64,000 nucleotides of DNA from an uncultured Eubacteriales bacterium (GTDB lineage Bacteria; Bacillota; Clostridia; Christensenellales; Aristaeellaceae): assembly GCA_902760595.1 (NCBI GenBank), contig CACWHI010000006.1, forward strand, positions 1 to 64,000. The letters run 5' to 3'. Positions 8,426 to 16,179 of this stretch are shown here, piece by piece. Position 1 is the stretch's first letter; every line of letters begins with the position of its first letter. Under the pieces are notes generated by a model. That model saw only the letters and a list, made by a program, of their open reading frames with translations, did no database searches and was not told the origin of the DNA. The position numbers and the translations under genes are program-made.

Positions 8426-9375
8426 CCTTCCCAACGCCGTATCTGATCTTCGTCTGCCTGTGGCTCGGCTGCCTGGGCGGACTTTTTGCGCTGTCCGCCG
8501 CCAGCAGGGGGTGGGGGCGAGCCGCGCTCACCGGGCTAACGCTGGCCCTGCCGCTGGGCTACGGGCTGGCGAAGGCCGGCTTCCTCTGCTTTTATCTGCG
8601 GCCGCAGCTTGCGCGGTGGGGGATCGCCGCGCTCGTCCTGCCGCGGCCGGATACCTTCTCCTTCGTATCGGGATGCGCGGGCGTAACGCTGGCGCTGTGG
8701 CTGGCCGCGCGCACCTGCGGCGCGAAGGGGCTGCTGAACCTGTTCGCGCCCTGCGGCGCTTGCATGATCGCGGGACTCCGGGCGGCGGAGGCCTGGCTGG
8801 GCACCCTGGGCGCCGGCGGGCTGCTGCCCGAGGGCCACTGGGCGGCGGGGACGTTCCTCGCCGTGGCGAACGCCTGGGGCGAATGGCACTGGGCGGTATA
8901 CGTGGCCGAGGCGGCATTCGCCCTGACGGGCGCAGCCCTGGCGCTGACCCGCTGGCGGCGGTCAGAGGACCGATTCGCGCGTACGGCGGCGCTGCTGTGC
9001 TGCGGACAGATCCTGTTCGAGCTGATGCGCGTCAACACCATCGCCTGGCATTTCGCGCGCATCGACCAGGTCTGGTGCGCCTGCGCGCTGCTGGGCCTGG
9101 CGCTGGCGGCGCTCTTCCGTACGGGCCGGTGGCAGCCGCTGGCTGTCGCAATCCTGCTGCTGGGCCTGAACGCGTACCTGCAGTTCGTCCTGGACAAGCC
9201 GGAGCTGCTGACGGCCCTCCTGCCCGAAGGCTGGCGCGCCTGGACGGCGCAAAAAATCAGGCCGCTCTGCTGGACCGGCTTCACGGTCACGGCGGTCGGC
9301 CTGTATATGGTTTCCTGTCAGTCGCTGAAGGGGATGTATTCCCCGAGGCGGAACATCCGCTCGATCACCGCGTAG
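8422..9375 (+). CDS. polytopic membrane protein, Lgt-like
   Basis: 317 residues with about seven membrane segments. Start ATG overlaps the previous stop (ATGA). The order of elements (an RP motif after the second helix, a Gly-rich SGCAGV helix, APCGACMIAGLRAAE, then WGEWHWAVYVAEAAF) follows the layout of prolipoprotein diacylglyceryl transferase, but the Lgt signature G-R-x-G-N-F is not present, so it is at best a remote homologue. If enzymatic, it would act on membrane lipid or lipoprotein. The last 58 bases overlap the 3' end of the convergent LRR gene. Confidence 0.6.
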   Translation: MTFPTPYLIFVCLWLGCLGGLFALSAASRGWGRAALTGLTLALPLGYGLAKAGFLCFYLRPQLARWGIAALVLPRPDTFSFVSGCAGVTLALWLAARTCGAKGLLNLFAPCGACMIAGLRAAEAWLGTLGAGGLLPEGHWAAGTFLAVANAWGEWHWAVYVAEAAFALTGAALALTRWRRSEDRFARTAALLCCGQILFELMRVNTIAWHFARIDQVWCACALLGLALAALFRTGRWQPLAVAILLLGLNAYLQFVLDKPELLTALLPEGWRAWTAQKIRPLCWTGFTVTAVGLYMVSCQSLKGMYSPRRNIRSITA

Positions 9376-10214
9376 CGCGGATGACTGCGCCAGCCGCCGG
9401 CGGTGGGGGAGGAGACGTCGTCGATCAGGGTATCGGGCAGCGCCAGGCGGAGCCGCGCGATCTCGTCGGCGGGCAGATCCGCCGGGACGCCCTGCTGATA
9501 AAACTGGGCATGGTGCAGCCACAGCCGCTCGAGCCGCTTCAGGGAATACAGCGGCGACACGTCCGTCACGCGGTTATAGCCGATGTTCAGGTCCCTGAGC
9601 TCGGTGAGCCCGCTCAGGGGAGTCAGGTCCCGCACGCGGTTGCGGAACATCTCCAGGTATTCCAGGTGGGTAAGCGAGGCGATGGGCGTGATGTCCTTCA
9701 CCTGGTTCAGGGCGATGATCAGCACCCTGAGCTCGGGCAGCTCATACAGGAAATCGAGGTTCGTCGCCGCGTTGTGCCCGATATCCAGCGCCCGGAGCTC
9801 CGTGCAGAAGCGCAGCGCGGAAAGCTCCTCGTCCGTATGTTCTGTGGTACGGTTGTTGTGCAGGGTGGAAAAGGCGGTGGCGTCGGTGCGCACCCGGTGC
9901 TCGTGGTGGTCGCGGCAGGTGATGCGCAGCGTCCAGCCGAATTTGATCTGCGGCAGCTGCCCGGAGAGAGCGTTGGCGCGGCGGGCCGTGATGGGCGACT
10001 CGAACATGTCCGCCCTCCGGAGATTGGGAAACTGCCTGAGAAAGTCCGGCAGCCCGTCCCAGTCCGTGATCCGGGTGGACCCGAAGTCGATCGTTTCCGC
10101 GTCCAGGGGAAAGCTGACGCGGCCCTGGTAGCTGACCATGTCTTCCTCCGCGCGGGCAAGGCCGCACAGGCAGGCGGCCAGCAGCAGGAGCGGAAGGAAG
10201 CGACGGCCCCGCAT
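9318..10214 (-). CDS. secreted leucine-rich-repeat (internalin-like) protein
   Basis: 298 residues. ATG at 10214 with GGAGG seven bases upstream, starting two bases after the helicase-loader stop. Residues 1-20 are a signal peptide ending ARA. At least five 22-residue LRRs of the internalin type follow from about 130 (pattern LxxLxIxxNxVxDITPIASL, RDLTPLSGL, TDVSPLYSL). There is no LPxTG or repeat anchor, so it is free or loosely bound outside the cell. Its tight coupling to primosome genes is odd. It overlaps the convergent Lgt-like gene by 58 bases. LRRs bind proteins; partner unknown. Confidence 0.8.
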   Translation of the reverse strand: MRGRRFLPLLLLAACLCGLARAEEDMVSYQGRVSFPLDAETIDFGSTRITDWDGLPDFLRQFPNLRRADMFESPITARRANALSGQLPQIKFGWTLRITCRDHHEHRVRTDATAFSTLHNNRTTEHTDEELSALRFCTELRALDIGHNAATNLDFLYELPELRVLIIALNQVKDITPIASLTHLEYLEMFRNRVRDLTPLSGLTELRDLNIGYNRVTDVSPLYSLKRLERLWLHHAQFYQQGVPADLPADEIARLRLALPDTLIDDVSSPTAGGWRSHPRYAVIERMFRLGEYIPFSD

Positions 10215-10216
10215 GC

Positions 10217-11179
10217 TCAGGCCTCCGGCCGCGGGCGCTGGCGCACGTCCTGGCCGAGCAGCTCGACGACCTGGCATAACGTGTGATCGAAGAGCCGGGA
10301 GGCGATGCGCTCGTTATACCTGCGCTTGATCTCCTCCGTGTTCAGATTGGTGCTGAATACCATGGCCAGGCCCCGGCTGCGCCGTGCGTTGATCAGCTGG
10401 AACAGCTGCTCGATGGTGATATTCTCCATCATTGGCTCCATTCCCAGGTCGTCGATCAGCAGCAGGTCCGCGTCGTAGAGCCGGGCGGTGTCGTCCTCGC
10501 GGCCGAAGTAGGCGTCCCGCATGATCCGGATCACGTCGTAGGCGCTGACCAGCTCGGCCCGGTAGCCCCGCTCCTGCAGGCGGCGGGCGATGCAGCTGAG
10601 CAGATAAGTCTTGCCCAGGCCGCTTTTTCCGTACAGCAGCAGATCGCGCGGCTGCTGGGCCGGAAAGCTGTCGGCGTACTTTTCAAAGTAATTCTTCAGC
10701 AGCAGCATGGCCTTTCGCTGTGTGATGGTCAGTCCCTCAGGAACTGTTTCCGGGAATACCTGCGCGTTGAAGGCTTCGAAGCTCTGGGTGCCGTCAGTGA
10801 CGGCACTGGACAGCTCCAGCGCCCGCTGACGGTAGCAGTCGCACTCGCGGCGGACGTCTCCGTCCATGACCCCGGTGTCCATGCACTTGGGGCAGCGGGC
10901 GACCGGCTCCAGATAGTCCTCGGGATACCCGGCGGCGGCCAGCGCCGCGCGGATGCCGGCGTTCGCCTTCCGCAGCTCGGCCTCGGGCGTGACAAAGCTT
11001 TCGTCCGTCAGCGCCTGACGGCAGAAGCGCTCGATCATCGCCTGACGAGCGTCCATCAGGCGCGCGGCCTGCGGCACGCGGGCGCGGACCTCCTCCCGGC
11101 GGCGGGCTTCCTCCGCGGCGTTTCTTTCCCGCTGCGCGCGGTATTCTTCCGCCAGCGCCTCACGAATCCTTCTGTCCAT
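10217..11179 (-). CDS. dnaI: replicative helicase loader (DnaC/DnaI family ATPase)
   Basis: 320 residues. ATG at 11179 has an AAGGAGG site and overlaps the end of the DnaD-like gene by 20 bases. The N-terminal helical part ends in a zinc-binding C96-x2-C99...C113-x-C115 motif (family hallmark). The AAA+ domain has Walker A GKSGLGKT (184-191), Walker B LLLIDDLG (239-246) and sensor NTNL-like segment near 280. It loads the replicative helicase at the origin together with DnaD-type protein. The symbol is by family; strain nomenclature could be dnaC. Confidence 0.92.
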   Translation of the reverse strand: MDRRIREALAEEYRAQRERNAAEEARRREEVRARVPQAARLMDARQAMIERFCRQALTDESFVTPEAELRKANAGIRAALAAAGYPEDYLEPVARCPKCMDTGVMDGDVRRECDCYRQRALELSSAVTDGTQSFEAFNAQVFPETVPEGLTITQRKAMLLLKNYFEKYADSFPAQQPRDLLLYGKSGLGKTYLLSCIARRLQERGYRAELVSAYDVIRIMRDAYFGREDDTARLYDADLLLIDDLGMEPMMENITIEQLFQLINARRSRGLAMVFSTNLNTEEIKRRYNERIASRLFDHTLCQVVELLGQDVRQRPRPEA

Positions 11180-12644
11180 CCGGTGCCTCCTTATACAGGT
11201 CATGAACGCCCAGGATCTCCTGCATCTCGCTCTCCTTGTACTCCCGCTGCTCGTACTGCTGGGCCAGCACGCGCCTGCCGTCGGGCTGGGCGGCGGGGAC
11301 CCGGCCGTTCTGCCGCTCGGCCTGGGCTACGGTCGTCACGCCGTTCTGCTGCCAGTTCTTGAGCACGGTGTTCATGTATTTCATCTTCTGGCTGGAGGCG
11401 CCGCTGGCCTGCCTGGCCGCCAGCAGCAGCACGCCCTCCTCAAAGCCCATGCCCTGCCAGCGCTCCAGCAGCTCGCGGTCGGTCTTGCTGGCCCGGCCGT
11501 GGTAGCCGCAGGCTTCGTAGATCCGGTACAGCACTGTATCGAGCTCCCGCACGTGGCCCACATAGGCCTCGGCCTCCTGCGCCGTGGTCAGGCCGCGCTT
11601 CTCCCAGCTTTCCAGCAGGCGGGTCAGGTCCTCCAGGGTGCCCTTGCCGTTGCGCGCGCACTCCTTGGCGGCGTATAGGATCAGCTCATGGGGCCGGTTT
11701 TCGGCCAGCTCGCGGTAGATCGGCGCGGCGGTCTCGGGCCGCAGCCGGGCGCCCAGGGCGTGCAGCATCTCCCCGGTCAGCTTCATCTCCTCCCGGCCCT
11801 TGTCCAGCGTCTCGGTCATCTCCCGCGCGTCGGAGGGGGCTTCGCCACCCTGCTTCAGCCGGGTCAGGATGCCGTCCAGGTACTTGAAGGTGGGCTCCCC
11901 GGCAGCGGTGGTCGCCTGGCAGGCTTCCAGCACGGCGTCCTGGGTGTAGCCCCAGTCGCCCGTCCATTTCCTGTACAGGGCCAGCTCGTCCTCGGAGGGC
12001 ATGCGCCGGCGGCCCAGACGCCGCAGCACGGCCTGCGCGCCGCGGTGCACCGTTTCCTCGTAGGCGAGGTAGCTCTCGGCGTCGGCGACGTCGCGGATGC
12101 CGCTCTCGCGCAGCTTCACCGCTAACTGGCCCGCGAGCTGGAAGTTGAACTGCGGGCCGCGCAGCGTCCACATGTGGCGCAGCAGGGCGAGCACGGCGTC
12201 CGGGCTCAGGCCCTCCTCTTCCACCCATTCGTAGGCCATGGAGATCTCCGAGGGCCGCACCTTGCGGCTCTCGCCGAACAGGCTGTACACGTTCTCGCTG
12301 AACTGCACAAAGGCGTTATCGGCGGTCAGGGGCTCTCCCGTCAGCGCGCGCTGGATGGCGGAGCGCATCTGGTAACGGGGCGTATCACCTGCGATCACCA
12401 CCAAAAGCCCTCTGCGTTCCCAATATCGGAGCGCGTTCTCCACCATCGGCATTTCAAGGCCTAATTCTCTGGAAATATCCTCCACTTTCGCCTCGTCGCC
12501 CGGCAAGCGGCTGTGGTAAAGACACATCAGATATACCTTCACGTAATCGCCGCGGGCGGCGGGCATGTACTCCGTCAGGAAAATGTGCTCCACCGGCATG
12601 GACCCGAAATACAGGGCCTGCATATCCTGTTCAAAAACGCTCAC
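11160..12644 (-). CDS. DnaD-domain primosome protein
   Basis: 494 residues from a GTG at 12644 preceded by GGAGG. The N-terminal 100 residues are a winged-helix (DnaD/DnaB2 N-terminal type). Two DnaD_2-like helical domains follow (around 180-260 and 330-430), the second with the W-x-x-G-F/V pattern in ERWQGMGFEE and NWQQNGVTTVAQAE. DnaD proteins remodel origin DNA and recruit the helicase loader, whose gene is next in the operon. It is longer than B. subtilis DnaD (232) because the DnaD domain is duplicated, closer to DnaB. Confidence 0.9.
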   Translation of the reverse strand: MSVFEQDMQALYFGSMPVEHIFLTEYMPAARGDYVKVYLMCLYHSRLPGDEAKVEDISRELGLEMPMVENALRYWERRGLLVVIAGDTPRYQMRSAIQRALTGEPLTADNAFVQFSENVYSLFGESRKVRPSEISMAYEWVEEEGLSPDAVLALLRHMWTLRGPQFNFQLAGQLAVKLRESGIRDVADAESYLAYEETVHRGAQAVLRRLGRRRMPSEDELALYRKWTGDWGYTQDAVLEACQATTAAGEPTFKYLDGILTRLKQGGEAPSDAREMTETLDKGREEMKLTGEMLHALGARLRPETAAPIYRELAENRPHELILYAAKECARNGKGTLEDLTRLLESWEKRGLTTAQEAEAYVGHVRELDTVLYRIYEACGYHGRASKTDRELLERWQGMGFEEGVLLLAARQASGASSQKMKYMNTVLKNWQQNGVTTVAQAERQNGRVPAAQPDGRRVLAQQYEQREYKESEMQEILGVHDLYKEAPDGQKDS

Positions 12645-12674
12645 ACTGCGCCTCCGGGAAAAGAAATTATGACA

Positions 12675-12690
12675 AAATTGTGAACAATTT
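12675..12690. promoter_or_regulatory. palindrome between divergent genes
   Basis: AAATTGT-GA-ACAATTT, a perfect 7-bp-arm palindrome in an AT-rich patch between the DnaD-like gene and the lone winged-helix gene. A plausible operator of the winged-helix protein. Confidence 0.45.
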
Positions 12691-12747
12691 CATCTATTTG
12701 CAACAAAATGGGTCTGAGCTCCGTCTGTATAAGCGGAGGTGATATCC

Positions 12748-13068
12748 ATGAGCAGTCTGTTAATGTGCCAACCCGCCAACGAAACGGCAAAGCAGCTTTA
12801 CCTGGACGACCGTGACCGGTCCATCTACCTGGACGGGATGCGCAGCACGCTGACTGAGCAGGAATATCTGCTTTTAAGTGAGCTGGCGCAGCACGCCGGG
12901 GAGGCGGTATCGCGCCAGGACCTGCTGCGCAAGGCCTGGGGCTACCTGTCTCCGGGCGAAACGCGCACGGTGGACGTGCATATCCAGCGCCTGCGCAAGA
13001 AGATCGGGTTCCACTCGATCGACACAGTATACCGCAAAGGCTACCGGCTGAGGGCCCATCGCATCTGA
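12748..13068 (+). CDS. stand-alone OmpR/PhoB-type winged-helix DNA-binding protein
   Basis: 106 residues; ATG at 12748 after GGAGGTGAT. The whole protein is a Trans_reg_C domain: LTEQEYLLLSELAQHAGEAV, the recognition helix region TRTVDVHIQRLRKKIG and the wing VYRKGYRLR. There is no receiver domain, so control must be by another route, or it acts constitutively. It is divergent from the primosome operon with a palindrome between, and followed 30 bases later by a DUF1858-like gene. Confidence 0.85.
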   Translation: MSSLLMCQPANETAKQLYLDDRDRSIYLDGMRSTLTEQEYLLLSELAQHAGEAVSRQDLLRKAWGYLSPGETRTVDVHIQRLRKKIGFHSIDTVYRKGYRLRAHRI

Positions 13069-13098
13069 GCCCGGTCAGATAGAAAGGACTTGATCCAC

Positions 13099-13326
13099 AT
13101 GCAGTTTACGGCAGAAACGCGCCTGCAGGACATCGCGGACGCGTATCCCTGGCTGATCGACTATGTCGCGTCCCTGGACGACCGCCTGAAGATCGCCAAG
13201 ACCTTCGTGGGGAAGCAGCTGATCAAGCGCTCCACCATCGCGGACGCCAGCCGCCTGAGTGGCTACTCCGTCGAGCGCCTGATCACCGAGCTGGAAAAGG
13301 AGATCGCGAAACGGGAGAATGCCTGA
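13099..13326 (+). CDS. DUF1858-like small protein
   Basis: 75 residues; ATG at 13099 is 11 bases after AAAGGA (a TTG at 13090 is too close). It matches the SP0561/DUF1858 pattern: AYPWLIDYVASLD then KRSTIADASRLSGYSVERLITELEKEI. The family occurs at the N-terminus of DUF438 proteins and is described as a redox-disulfide module, but this copy has no cysteine. Likely co-transcribed with the winged-helix gene. Function unknown. Confidence 0.7.
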   Translation: MQFTAETRLQDIADAYPWLIDYVASLDDRLKIAKTFVGKQLIKRSTIADASRLSGYSVERLITELEKEIAKRENA

Positions 13327-13366
13327 CAAGGGCCCATACCGTTTTGGACAAGGCAACCAGTAATGG

Positions 13367-13458
13367 TTCTTTCCATCACGGAATCCCTGAGTCCGCCGAT
13401 TTATTCGGCGGATGGCGTAGCCACCCGTAGGGCGATGGGATGGGAGTGATGGAAAGAA
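13367..13458. repeat. inverted repeat enclosing the 41-bp dispersed repeat
   Basis: TTCTTTCCATCAC (13367-13379) and GTGATGGAAAGAA (13446-13458) are perfect 13-base arms. Between them lies the copy of the 41-bp repeat (13377-13417). The element looks like a mobile or RNA-structured intergenic unit. Confidence 0.6.
13377..13417 (+). repeat. dispersed 41-bp repeat, second copy
   Basis: 40 of 41 bases match the reverse complement of 57-97; contains the TCCGCCGA/TCGGCGGA hairpin. Confidence 0.75.
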
Positions 13459-13604
13459 CATGGCGAGGGGATTATCAAGGGGGAACACCCTTGATTTGAA
13501 TCCGCAGCGGCGGCATGTACGCCGCGAGGACGATTCCGCGTCAGCGGAATCTACCTTGCAGCTTTGCCGCCCGGGAGGACCGTAGGTCCGAGAGGCAAAG
13601 CTGC

Positions 13605-13695
13605 TGGGCGGCGGAGCCCGCCGCGCCCAGTGGGCGATACAGGCGGGTGGAGCCGCAATGAGGCACAGAGCGCGTAGCGCGACAATGCCGAATTG
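13605..13695 (+). repeat. dispersed intergenic repeat, copy B
   Basis: Same frame as 5469-5573, with the variable hairpin replaced by GCGCGTAGCGC. The whole 13327-13733 gap is occupied by repeat material and holds no gene. Confidence 0.6.
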
Positions 13696-13733
13696 AGGCG
13701 CAGGGGGGACGCCAGTCCCCCTTGCGGGCAAGG

Positions 13734-14537
13734 TCAGTCTTGCTTCACGTGTACGTCCATCTGGGGGTAGGGGATGGAGATGCCCGCTGCGTCGAGCGCC
13801 TTCTTCCCCTCCTCCAGGAGGAAGAAGTTGGCGTTCCAGTAATCGCTGCCCTTGGTCCAGACGCGGGTCACGAATTTCAGCGCGCTCTCTCCGCACTCCG
13901 TCAGCTTAACGGCGGGCTCGGGGTCGGGGAGGATGCCCTCGCAGCGGTTCATCACGCTCGTCAGCACCTGCTTGACGTGGTCGATATCCGCCCGATAGCT
14001 GACGGAAAAGAAGACATCCAGACGGCGCGTGCCCAGGCGGGCGTTATTGATGATGGACGTATTGGTGAGCAGCGAGTTGGGCATGGTGATGTAGCGGTTG
14101 TCCGGCGTGGCGAGCTCGGTGTAGAACGCGCCGATGCGCTTGACCGTGCCTTCGATATCGCCGACCTTGATGTACTCGTCCACCTTGATGGGCTTGAGCA
14201 GCAGCAGCATGAGCCCGCCGACCAGGTTGGACAGCGCGCCCTGCACCGCCATGGAGATCGCGACGCCCGCGCTGGCGACCAGGGCGACCACGGAGGTCAT
14301 GGGGATGCCCATCACGTTGACGGCGGTCAGGATGACGACGATGTACAGCACGATGCGCATCAGGTTATCCAGGAAGCCCTTGAGGGTGGGATCCATGCGG
14401 ATGTACTTCTCGTTGCGGCTGACCAGCTTGAGCGCCCAGTGAACGAGGAAAAAGCCCACCACCAGCACCAGGATGCCGCGCAGCAGGTTGATGCCCTGCG
14501 TGGACAGGAAATCACCGATATTGCGGAAATACTCCAT
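13734..14537 (-). CDS. mscS: small-conductance mechanosensitive channel (MscS)
   Basis: 267 residues; AAAGGGGGAG site before ATG 14537. Three N-terminal membrane helices, the third being the Gly/Ala-rich pore helix (VALVASAGVAISMAVQGAL), then the beta domain with the family signature DEYIKVGDIEGTVKRIG and the ITMPNSLL motif. It opens on membrane tension to release solutes during osmotic downshock. Last gene of the rpiB-to-mscS series. Normal length for the family. Confidence 0.93.
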   Translation of the reverse strand: MEYFRNIGDFLSTQGINLLRGILVLVVGFFLVHWALKLVSRNEKYIRMDPTLKGFLDNLMRIVLYIVVILTAVNVMGIPMTSVVALVASAGVAISMAVQGALSNLVGGLMLLLLKPIKVDEYIKVGDIEGTVKRIGAFYTELATPDNRYITMPNSLLTNTSIINNARLGTRRLDVFFSVSYRADIDHVKQVLTSVMNRCEGILPDPEPAVKLTECGESALKFVTRVWTKGSDYWNANFFLLEEGKKALDAAGISIPYPQMDVHVKQD

Positions 14538-14559
14538 AAGCTCCCCCTTTCATGACGGG

Positions 14560-14586
14560 CCCGGCAGAAGCTGCCGGGAGTTTTTT
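14560..14586. other. hairpin between MATE and mscS genes
   Basis: CCCGGCAG/CTGCCGGG with a T-run on the plus strand only. As both neighbours are on the minus strand it is not a normal terminator for them; it may weaken read-through into mscS or stop antisense RNA. Confidence 0.4.
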
Positions 14587-15934
14587 ATGTGTGGGACCAT
14601 TTTTTGCGGCGGTAATACAGGATGAACAGGGCTCCGGTCAGCATCCAGGTGACGGGGTAGCTCCACAGCACGGCGTCGATGCTGTTGTACGCCGGCGCGA
14701 AGAAGAGGATCCACACCACCCGCAGCAGGCAGATGCATACGAGGGTCAGCAGCGTCGGCACCAGGGTGTCTCCGGCCCCGCGCAGCGCGCCGGACAGGAT
14801 CTCGATGGGGATATAGGTGATGTAGAAGGGCACCAGCAGGCGCAGGATGCGCACGCCCTCGCGGATGACCGCCGGGTCGTCGGTGAAGATGCGGTAGAAG
14901 TCGCCGCCGAACGCGTACAGCAGGGCGGCCAGGACGACGGTCGTGCCCATGGTCATGGCCATGCAGACGCGCACGCTCTTTTTGACGCGGCCCATGAGCC
15001 CCGCGCCGAAGTTCTGGCCCACAAAGGTGGTCACGCTGATGCCGAAGGCGTTCACGATCATCCAGTACACGCCGTCCAGCTTGCCGTAGGCCGTCCAGCC
15101 GGCCAGCACGTCGGTATCGAAGCCGTTGACGGCCTTCTGGATGATCACGTTGGAGATGGAATACATCACCGACTGCAGCCCGGCGGGGAGGCCGATCTCC
15201 ACGATCCGCCTGAGCTGCCGGGGATCCGCCTTGATCCTTCGCGGGATCAGCCGGCTGGCGTCCCCGCGCCGGCACAGGCTGCGGATAACCAGCGCGGCGG
15301 AGAGCGTCTGGCTCAGCACCGTGGCCCAGGCCGCGCCCGCGACGCCCATGCGCAGCGCCAGCACGAACAGCAGGTCCAGCGCGATGTTCGTCAGGCAGGC
15401 CGCGATCAGGTAGTAGAGGGGCCTCCGCGAATCGCCCAGGGCGCGCAGGACGCCGGTGCCCACGTTGTAGATGATGCTGGGCAGCATCCCGGCGAAAATA
15501 ATGCGCATGTAGGTGACCGCGTAGGGCAGGACCTCCGGGGGCACGCTCATCAGGCCCAGCATCCAGTCGGTCAGCAGCAGGCCGAGCCCGGTCAGCCCGA
15601 GGCCGAAGACCAGGGCTATGGCGGCGGCGGTGTGGATGCTCCTGCTGAGCTTATCCGCGTCCTCCGCGCCGTAGTGCTGGCTGATGACCACCGTCGCGCC
15701 GGAGGCGAGGCCGATGAAAAAGCCCACCAGCAGGTTGATCAGCGAGCCCGTGGTGCCGCCGACCGCCGCCAGCGCGGCCTTGCCGACGCCCTTGCCCACG
15801 ATGGACGCGTCCGCCGTGTTGTACAGCTGCTGGAAGAAGGTGCCCAGCAGGATCGGGAAAAAGAAGATCAGCAGCTGCTTCCAGATCACGCCCTGGGTGA
15901 TCTCATTGCGCCGCGCCGTCCGTTGTTCCGTCAT
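14585..15934 (-). CDS. MATE-family multidrug/Na+ antiporter
   Basis: 449 residues, twelve predicted membrane helices in two homologous halves. The first (ILLGTFFQQLYNTADASIVGKGVG) is the family-typical start. ATG at 15934 overlaps the stop of the small acidic gene (ATGA). MATE proteins export cationic drugs or metabolites using Na+ or H+ gradients. Substrate unknown; co-transcription with rpiB and a glutamate-kinase-like gene may be incidental. Confidence 0.92.
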   Translation of the reverse strand: MTEQRTARRNEITQGVIWKQLLIFFFPILLGTFFQQLYNTADASIVGKGVGKAALAAVGGTTGSLINLLVGFFIGLASGATVVISQHYGAEDADKLSRSIHTAAAIALVFGLGLTGLGLLLTDWMLGLMSVPPEVLPYAVTYMRIIFAGMLPSIIYNVGTGVLRALGDSRRPLYYLIAACLTNIALDLLFVLALRMGVAGAAWATVLSQTLSAALVIRSLCRRGDASRLIPRRIKADPRQLRRIVEIGLPAGLQSVMYSISNVIIQKAVNGFDTDVLAGWTAYGKLDGVYWMIVNAFGISVTTFVGQNFGAGLMGRVKKSVRVCMAMTMGTTVVLAALLYAFGGDFYRIFTDDPAVIREGVRILRLLVPFYITYIPIEILSGALRGAGDTLVPTLLTLVCICLLRVVWILFFAPAYNSIDAVLWSYPVTWMLTGALFILYYRRKKWSHT

Positions 15935-16170
15935 GCCAGGCGTTCCGTCAGCTCGTCGATGTAATCGTCGAGGGTCTCCAGGTCCTCTTCCCACAGCAGG
16001 TATTCGTCGGAGGCCTCGTCGGCGGGCTCCCGCGCCTCCACGACCGGGTAGGTCTGGCGGACCCGCGCGAGCAGCGCCCGCAGGGCGCCTTCGTCCATGC
16101 TGTCCAGGTCCAGGTCGTCCAGGCCGTCCAGCTCCTCCTGGCTTAGCGGGGTCAGTTCGTGTTCAGACAT
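15931..16170 (-). CDS. small acidic protein of unknown function
   Basis: 79 residues, strongly acidic (LDGLDDLDLDSMDEGALR). GAGGT site precedes ATG 16170. It sits nine bases after the glutamate-kinase-like gene and its stop overlaps the MATE start, so translation is coupled on both sides. No family recognised; helical throughout, possibly a partner of one of the neighbouring proteins. Confidence 0.7.
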   Translation of the reverse strand: MSEHELTPLSQEELDGLDDLDLDSMDEGALRALLARVRQTYPVVEAREPADEASDEYLLWEEDLETLDDYIDELTERLA

Positions 16171-16179
16171 ATCGGTACC

